Assembly: GCA_036521995.1 (NCBI GenBank)
Contig: DATDGR010000354.1
Location: 1-10,230 of the forward strand
DNA: 10,230 bases
From: Gp13-AA77 sp036521995
GTDB taxonomy: Bacteria > Acidobacteriota > Terriglobia > UBA7540
Direction: 5' to 3'
Position 1 is the stretch's first letter; each line of letters begins with the position of its first letter. The translations under genes were made by a program, and so were the position numbers. Positions 6,570 to 10,230 of the stretch are shown piece by piece. Under the pieces are notes generated by a model. That model ran no database searches. It was not told the origin of the DNA and saw nothing but the letters and a program-made list of their open reading frames with translations.

Positions 6570-7148
6570 GTGACCACCTGGCCTGTCACCGAAGCTTCCG
6601 ACGACGCCTCGCTGGTGAACGCGGCGCGCGAGGGCGATCGCGCTGCCTTCGGCCGGCTGTATGACCAGTACGCGCGCATGGTCCATGGGATCCTGCTGGC
6701 CCGGGTCCCATTCAGCGAGGTCGATGACCTGGTTCAAGACGTCTTCCTGCTGGCGCTCGGCCGTCTCCGCAGCCTGCGTGATGTCGCCTCTTTTGGCGCC
6801 TGGCTGGCGACGATCACCCGCAATCGTGCACACGACTATCACCGGCGATCGTACGAAGCGATGGAGTCTGCCGAGGATTTGCACGAAAGGGAATGCGGAG
6901 GCTGTGGCCCCGCTGCGCCGAGCGGGTCGGGGGAGGCGGAGATCATCCTCACCGCCATCCGAAATCTGTCGGAGGCCTATCGCGAGACGCTCATCCTGCG
7001 CCTCGTGGAGGGCATGACCGGCCCCGAGATCGCAGCGCGCACCGGGTTGACGCCGGGCTCAGTGCGGGTAAACCTCCACCGGGGTATGGAACGGCTTCGG
7101 GAGAAACTGGGGATGCAGAAGGGCAGCAGAGGTGGGGAACGATCATGA
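6570..7148 (+). CDS. RNA polymerase sigma factor, ECF subfamily
   Basis: A 192-residue sigma factor with only regions 2 and 4, as in ECF factors. Region 2 (about 15-93) contains AREGDRAAFGRLYDQY, DDLVQDVFLLAL and FGAWLATITRNRAHDYHRR. Region 4 (about 127-179) contains LSEAYRETLILRLVEGM and the helix-turn-helix GPEIAARTGLTPGSVRVNLH. The linker has two near-adjacent Cys residues (CGGCG), whose role is unknown. The favoured start is GTG at 6570, with GGGGAA nine bases upstream and a normal ECF N-terminus. The frame is also open back to a GTG at 6498, which would add 24 residues without family likeness and would lie only about 8 bases after the predicted transcription start. The stop overlaps the next gene's start (ATGA at 7145-7148), so the two are translationally coupled. 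The upstream promoter looks self-recognised. Confidence 0.93.
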   Translation: MTTWPVTEASDDASLVNAAREGDRAAFGRLYDQYARMVHGILLARVPFSEVDDLVQDVFLLALGRLRSLRDVASFGAWLATITRNRAHDYHRRSYEAMESAEDLHERECGGCGPAAPSGSGEAEIILTAIRNLSEAYRETLILRLVEGMTGPEIAARTGLTPGSVRVNLHRGMERLREKLGMQKGSRGGERS

Positions 7149-8260
7149 AAGACAACGATTATCTGTGGGACGGCTCCGGCGAGCCCGATCCTGAAGTCGA
7201 GAAATTAGAAGCGGTGCTGGGCAGATTTCGTCACAATCGGCCCGCGCCGGAGTTCCTTGAGATCGCACCACCCGCCCGGAGGCCAAGCGCTGTGAAAACG
7301 GCCTGGTGGCCGCCGAGGTGGCAACTCGGTCCGCGCCCGCGCTGGCTCCCGGTGATGGCGGCGGCCGCATCGTTGCTCATCGCAGCCGCGGCTTGGATCG
7401 CCCTGCGACGGCCGCACGGGACCGCCCCTCGGCCGGGTGCTTCGGCGGCGGGCTGGGACGTCGCTCGCCTGGCCGGCGCGCCGCGCGTGGGATCCCGGCC
7501 CATCAACCGGGAGATCAGCTCGGGCAAGCTCGCCGTGGGGCAGCTCCTGGTGACGGACAGCAGCTCACGCGCCAGCGTGCAAGTGGACGGGATCGGCGAG
7601 ATGGAGGTGGAGCCGGACACGCGCCTGCGGCTTCTCGAGACGGGCGCAACCCAGAAGCGGCTGTCGCTGGAGCGCGGCACCATCCACGCCGCCATCTGGG
7701 CGCCGCCGGGTGAGTTTGTGGTCGACACGCCGTCCGCTGTGGCGGTAGACCTGGGATGCGCCTACACGCTGCAAGTGGACGATTCGGGCGCCGGTCTTAT
7801 CCGCACCACGCTCGGCTGGGTGGGGTTCAAGCTGGGCGGGCGCGAGTCCTTCATCCCCGCCGGCGCGGCCTGCGCGACCCGGCTAGGCATCGGGCCCGGC
7901 ACGCCTTACTTCGAGGACGCCTCAGCGCGGTTTCGCGCCGCGCTGGCCGAATTTGATTTTGGGACGGCGCCGGCGGAGCAGCGTGCCGCCGAGCTTAATG
8001 TTGTTCTCACTCAAACCCGAAAGCGAGATGCCCTGACGCTCTGGCATTTGCTGGCGCGGGTCAACGAATCCGAGCGCGGCACCGTCTACGATCGCCTTGC
8101 CGTGCTGGTTCCGCCTCCGGCCCGGGTGACGCGACAGGGTATCCTGCGCCTTGACCAAACGATGCTCGACCTGTGGTGGAACCAGCTTGACCTCGGGGAC
8201 GTCTCGTTGTGGCGGACCTGGGAGCGCTCGGGGTCCGAAGGCGAAAACGGTGGAAAGTAG
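7145..8260 (+). CDS. FecR-domain membrane protein, probable anti-sigma or sigma regulator
   Basis: A 371-residue single-pass membrane protein. Residues 1-65 are cytoplasmic and charged (YLWDGSGEPDPEVEKLEAVL near the start). This tail resembles those I recall in acidobacterial sigma-linked FecR proteins, and it is the likely sigma-binding part. A transmembrane helix spans about 67-87 (WLPVMAAAASLLIAAAAWIA). The extracytoplasmic FecR-like beta-rich domain follows (about 105-245), with SSRASVQVDGIGEMEVEPDTRLRLL and RLSLERGTIHAAIWAPPGEF. The last 110 residues look helical and Trp-rich, and match nothing I know. The start ATG overlaps the sigma stop. In the FecIR model the protein senses an envelope signal and controls its sigma factor. 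No TonB receptor lies nearby, so any signal is unknown. An upstream open extension to 6893 overlaps the sigma gene and was rejected. Confidence 0.85.
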   Translation: MKDNDYLWDGSGEPDPEVEKLEAVLGRFRHNRPAPEFLEIAPPARRPSAVKTAWWPPRWQLGPRPRWLPVMAAAASLLIAAAAWIALRRPHGTAPRPGASAAGWDVARLAGAPRVGSRPINREISSGKLAVGQLLVTDSSSRASVQVDGIGEMEVEPDTRLRLLETGATQKRLSLERGTIHAAIWAPPGEFVVDTPSAVAVDLGCAYTLQVDDSGAGLIRTTLGWVGFKLGGRESFIPAGAACATRLGIGPGTPYFEDASARFRAALAEFDFGTAPAEQRAAELNVVLTQTRKRDALTLWHLLARVNESERGTVYDRLAVLVPPPARVTRQGILRLDQTMLDLWWNQLDLGDVSLWRTWERSGSEGENGGK

Positions 8261-8284
8261 CGGGCCGAATCGCTTTCACGCCTT

Positions 8285-8320
8285 GCCGGCGGCGAACGAC
8301 GGCTGCCGGCCTGTCTTGTT
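8285..8320 (+). terminator. GC-rich hairpin after the FecR gene, possible terminator or insulator
   Basis: GCCGGCGGC (8285-8293) pairs with GCTGCCGGC (8302-8310) over nine base pairs, one of them a G-U, with an 8-base loop. CTGTCTTGTT follows, moderately T-rich but not a clean T-run. It sits 24 bp after the FecR stop and directly before the second ECF-like promoter, so it may separate the two transcription units. Confidence 0.45.
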
Positions 8321-8346
8321 AACGCTTCTACCGTGCGCAACGTCTT
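8317..8346 (+). promoter_or_regulatory. Probable ECF-type promoter of the exported-protein gene
   Basis: TGTTAAC (8317-8323), a 17-base spacer, then CGTCTT (8341-8346). The -35 and -10 elements and spacing match the site before the sigma gene, while the spacer sequences differ. A start near 8352 would give a leader of about 38 bases containing a good ribosome binding site. Confidence 0.6.
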
Positions 8347-8389
8347 GCCGCTCGCAAGACAAAATCACTCGGAAGGAGAGTACAAGAAT

Positions 8390-9112
8390 ATGAGACGTTA
8401 CAAAGTTTGTTCGTCACGATTCGCGATCGGCACTCTGGCGGCGCTACTGATCCTGGCCGCCCGAGCGCAAGCCGGACCACCCCTGATCTGTCACGTCATC
8501 GACATCGGGCAGGCAAAGTCTCTGCCTTGGAGCGGCGAGGGTTGGAGCCTCTCGGAAGGGCAGAATTACAACCTGAAGAACCTGGTGGCGGATACGCTCG
8601 CAATCCTGGATTCAAACACGCCGGTCCTGGTCCGTATGGAGACGCTGCGCCGAGCTACAATCTACGCGCGCCAGGACCCACAGGCGGCCAAGGAGCTGCT
8701 GACTAGACTTTACAGCCGCGCCCAGAATTCCGACACGGCAGGGCGGCCCGATGCCTTGGCATGGTTCGACGTTGGATATCTCACTGAATGCTATAAACAA
8801 TGGCTCGGCAGAAATCTGCCGCACATGACGGACGGCCTGCCCATGAGCCCCAACCCGGCTGCCAATCTCGACGGCTACGCCTGGGTGAAGAGAGCGATTG
8901 GCTTGCGTGGCCAGGATCCGGAGATGGAGTTAGCCGCCGCGCTCATCACGCTCGAAGGTCCGGAAGGCGACCGCCAGGAGCACGTGCAAAAAGCCATGGC
9001 CGGGGCAAAGGGAGATCCCCTCCTGGCCCAGAATCTGGCCAGCCACTTCGTTGGAAACCGAGGCGAGACGATCTCCGACGTGCTCGTGAAGGTCACAACG
9101 GCTAAGAATTGA
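8390..9112 (+). CDS. Exported protein of unknown function, likely target of the neighbouring ECF sigma factor
   Basis: I do not recognise a characterised family. The 240-residue product has a clear Sec signal peptide: basic MRRYK, a hydrophobic core at 12-24, and cleavage expected after AQA at 28. The mature protein therefore starts GPPLICH. It then has a segment IDIGQAKSLPW (37-47) and a helical stretch (about 64-112) resembling TPR-type repeats (METLRRATIYARQDPQAAKELL). A second helical stretch follows (about 124-180). It contains just two mature Cys residues (34 and 134), which could form a disulfide. The start ATG at 8390 has AAGGAG (8373-8378) upstream; a GTG at 8333 is also in frame but lies inside the promoter. 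It follows the FecR gene by 129 bp and has its own ECF-type promoter. I infer that it is the module's secreted output. Confidence 0.8.
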   Translation: MRRYKVCSSRFAIGTLAALLILAARAQAGPPLICHVIDIGQAKSLPWSGEGWSLSEGQNYNLKNLVADTLAILDSNTPVLVRMETLRRATIYARQDPQAAKELLTRLYSRAQNSDTAGRPDALAWFDVGYLTECYKQWLGRNLPHMTDGLPMSPNPAANLDGYAWVKRAIGLRGQDPEMELAAALITLEGPEGDRQEHVQKAMAGAKGDPLLAQNLASHFVGNRGETISDVLVKVTTAKN

Positions 9113-9129
9113 CACGCGGCCACACTACA

Positions 9130-9162
9130 GGAGTGGGCTCGCCAACGGAGTGAGCCCGCTCC
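9130..9162. terminator. Long hairpin between convergent genes
   Basis: GGAGTGGGCTC (9130-9140) pairs with GAGCCCGCTCC (9152-9162) over eleven positions, one a T-G wobble, with an 11-base loop. It lies 17 bp after the exported-protein stop and 28 bp before the end of the LOG-like gene on the other strand. Its symmetry would serve both transcripts. No strong T-run follows on either side (only CTTTG on +), so Rho-independent termination is uncertain. Confidence 0.5.
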
Positions 9163-9190
9163 GCTGCTTTGCGTACCAGGATCCAAAGCG

Positions 9191-10057
9191 TTACGGGAAG
9201 GGGTGCCGCAGGCTGGCTCGCATCAACCGGTTGCGACGCAGCTTGCGCTTGATGATCTCAAGCGCCTCTTCAGGGGAATCGACAAATCGCAGCAGGCGCA
9301 TGTCTTCCCGGCTCACCGTTCCCGATTCCACCATTAAGTCGAAGTTGACGAGACGCTTCCAGTAGTCCGATCCGTACATCAGGATAAAGGCTTGGTGTCC
9401 CATTTTGCGGGTTTGAAGCAAGGTGAGGAACTCCCACAACTCGTCCATGGTGCCGTATCCACCGGGGAAGACAATCAAAGCCCGCGCCGGCTGGGCGAAC
9501 CAGAGCTTGCGCATGAAGAAATACTTGAAAAGGAAGTTTAGGTTCGGACTCACGTAGGGATTCGAGTTCTGCTCAAAAGGCAGTTTGATGTTGAATCCGA
9601 TCGAGAGTCCGCCCGCTTCCACTGCGCCGCGATTGGCCGCCTCCATAATGCCTGGCCCTCCTCCTGAGCACACCACCAGGAAGTGGTTGCCCCGCTTCAG
9701 GGAGAGAGACCACTCGGTGATCAGCCGGGCAAGCTGGCGCGCCTCCTCGTAATACCGGGACATCTGGGCGGCCGTACGAGCCGTCTGAAGATCCTCCGGT
9801 GAGGCGACTCGCTCGCCGGTGCGGCCCTCAAGCTCACTGAGTCGTCGGGCGGTAACGTCTTGGGGAAGAATGCGCGCGGAGCCAAAAAAGACAATGGTGT
9901 TTTGGACGCCGGCCTTCTTGAGCCGCGCCTGCGGCTCGAGATACTCGGCCCCGATTCGCAAGGTGCGCGCTTCGTGGCTCTCCATGAAGCGGCCATCGCG
10001 ATAGGCTAGCTTGGGCTGGCGTAAGCCCCGGGTGCCCTCGGTCGGTCTGTCCGGCAT
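9191..10057 (-). CDS. LOG-family / TIGR00730 Rossmann-fold protein (nucleoside 5'-monophosphate phosphoribohydrolase type)
   Basis: A 288-residue cytoplasmic protein. Numbering from the ATG at 10055-10057, it has IVFFGSARI (55-63), CSGGGPGIMEAANRGA (130-145), the basic FMRK segment (181-184) and the signature PGGYGTMDE (198-206). These are the hallmarks of the family long misnamed lysine decarboxylase. Characterised LOG members release free base from cytokinin or other nucleoside monophosphates. The active-site Arg (Arg183) and Glu (Glu206) positions appear intact. The length is that of the larger bacterial subgroup, with an extra N-terminal stretch and an inserted helical region (about 70-105). 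The ATG follows GAGGTGG unusually closely; a TTG at 10076-10078 is an alternative start. The gene is downstream of tRNA-Lys on the same strand. Its real substrate here is not shown. Confidence 0.88.
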   Translation of the reverse strand: MPDRPTEGTRGLRQPKLAYRDGRFMESHEARTLRIGAEYLEPQARLKKAGVQNTIVFFGSARILPQDVTARRLSELEGRTGERVASPEDLQTARTAAQMSRYYEEARQLARLITEWSLSLKRGNHFLVVCSGGGPGIMEAANRGAVEAGGLSIGFNIKLPFEQNSNPYVSPNLNFLFKYFFMRKLWFAQPARALIVFPGGYGTMDELWEFLTLLQTRKMGHQAFILMYGSDYWKRLVNFDLMVESGTVSREDMRLLRFVDSPEEALEIIKRKLRRNRLMRASLRHPFP

Positions 10058-10154
10058 ACCACCTCGGTCGACCGGCAAGAATGCTCAAGGCGCTTCGCGT
10101 GCTTTTCGAGTGCGTTTCGCATTCGGCTGGCCGTCTTGCTTTCTGGCGCCACAG

Positions 10155-10226
10155 TGAGCCGGCTGGGACTCGAACCCAGAACCCCTGCCTTAAAAGGGCA
10201 GTGCTCCACCATTGAGCTACCGGCCC
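10155..10226 (-). tRNA. tRNA-Lys (anticodon UUU)
   Basis: On the minus strand the 72-base sequence folds as a full cloverleaf. The acceptor is GGGCCGG with CCGGCTC (one G-U) and discriminator A. The D arm is GCTC/GAGC, and the anticodon arm is CTGCC/GGCAG with loop CTTTTAA, giving anticodon TTT. The variable loop is GGGTT, and the T arm is CTGGG/CCCAG with loop TTCGAGT. The 3' CCA is not encoded (CTG follows). The D loop is short at seven bases. Confidence 0.95.
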
Positions 10227-10230
10227 GCAA

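Noticed and set aside
6893..7144. Upstream extension of the FecR frame
   Set aside because: It overlaps sigma region 4 in another frame. The ATGA overlap at 7145-7148 is the natural coupled start.
10006..10230. Minus-strand frame covering the tRNA
   Set aside because: It runs through the tRNA-Lys cloverleaf and into the LOG-like gene in another frame, and shows no protein signal.

Overview
This is high-GC bacterial chromosome with ordinary coding density and no phage, plasmid or CRISPR content. The best taxonomic guess is Acidobacteriota, possibly the Solibacter/Bryobacter side. That rests on the style of the ECF sigma/FecR pair and its exported partner, the GH57 C-terminus and the intergenic repeats. 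It is an inference from recalled family resemblance, not a measured placement.

Layout. Positions 2-454 hold the 3' end of a probable GH57 glycoside hydrolase (+). It converges on a two-gene minus-strand unit: aroF (DAHP synthase, 1708-2766), then a YVTN-type beta-propeller lipoprotein (494-1672) 35 bp downstream. A repeat-like spacer separates aroF from a divergent Rieske non-haem iron oxygenase gene (2983-4086, +), which has a TATAAT box 15 bp before its ATG and a clear intrinsic terminator after its stop. A roughly 775-bp gene-free stretch follows, carrying a dispersed palindromic repeat (4751-4816). Next is a minus-strand di-haem cytochrome of the DHOR/DUF1111 family (4893-6317).

The most interesting part is 6456-9112 (+): an ECF sigma factor, a translationally coupled FecR-domain membrane protein (ATGA overlap), and a secreted protein of unknown function. 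Two intergenic sites, one before the sigma gene and one before the secreted-protein gene, share TGTTAAC-N17-CGTCT. This is the layout expected of an ECF promoter. It suggests that the sigma factor drives its own operon and the secreted protein, with a GC-rich hairpin between the two transcription units. No TonB receptor or other usual FecI/FecR partner is present.

The window ends with a LOG-type (TIGR00730) Rossmann-fold protein (9191-10057, -), convergent with the sigma module across a long hairpin, and a tRNA-Lys(UUU) gene (10155-10226, -).
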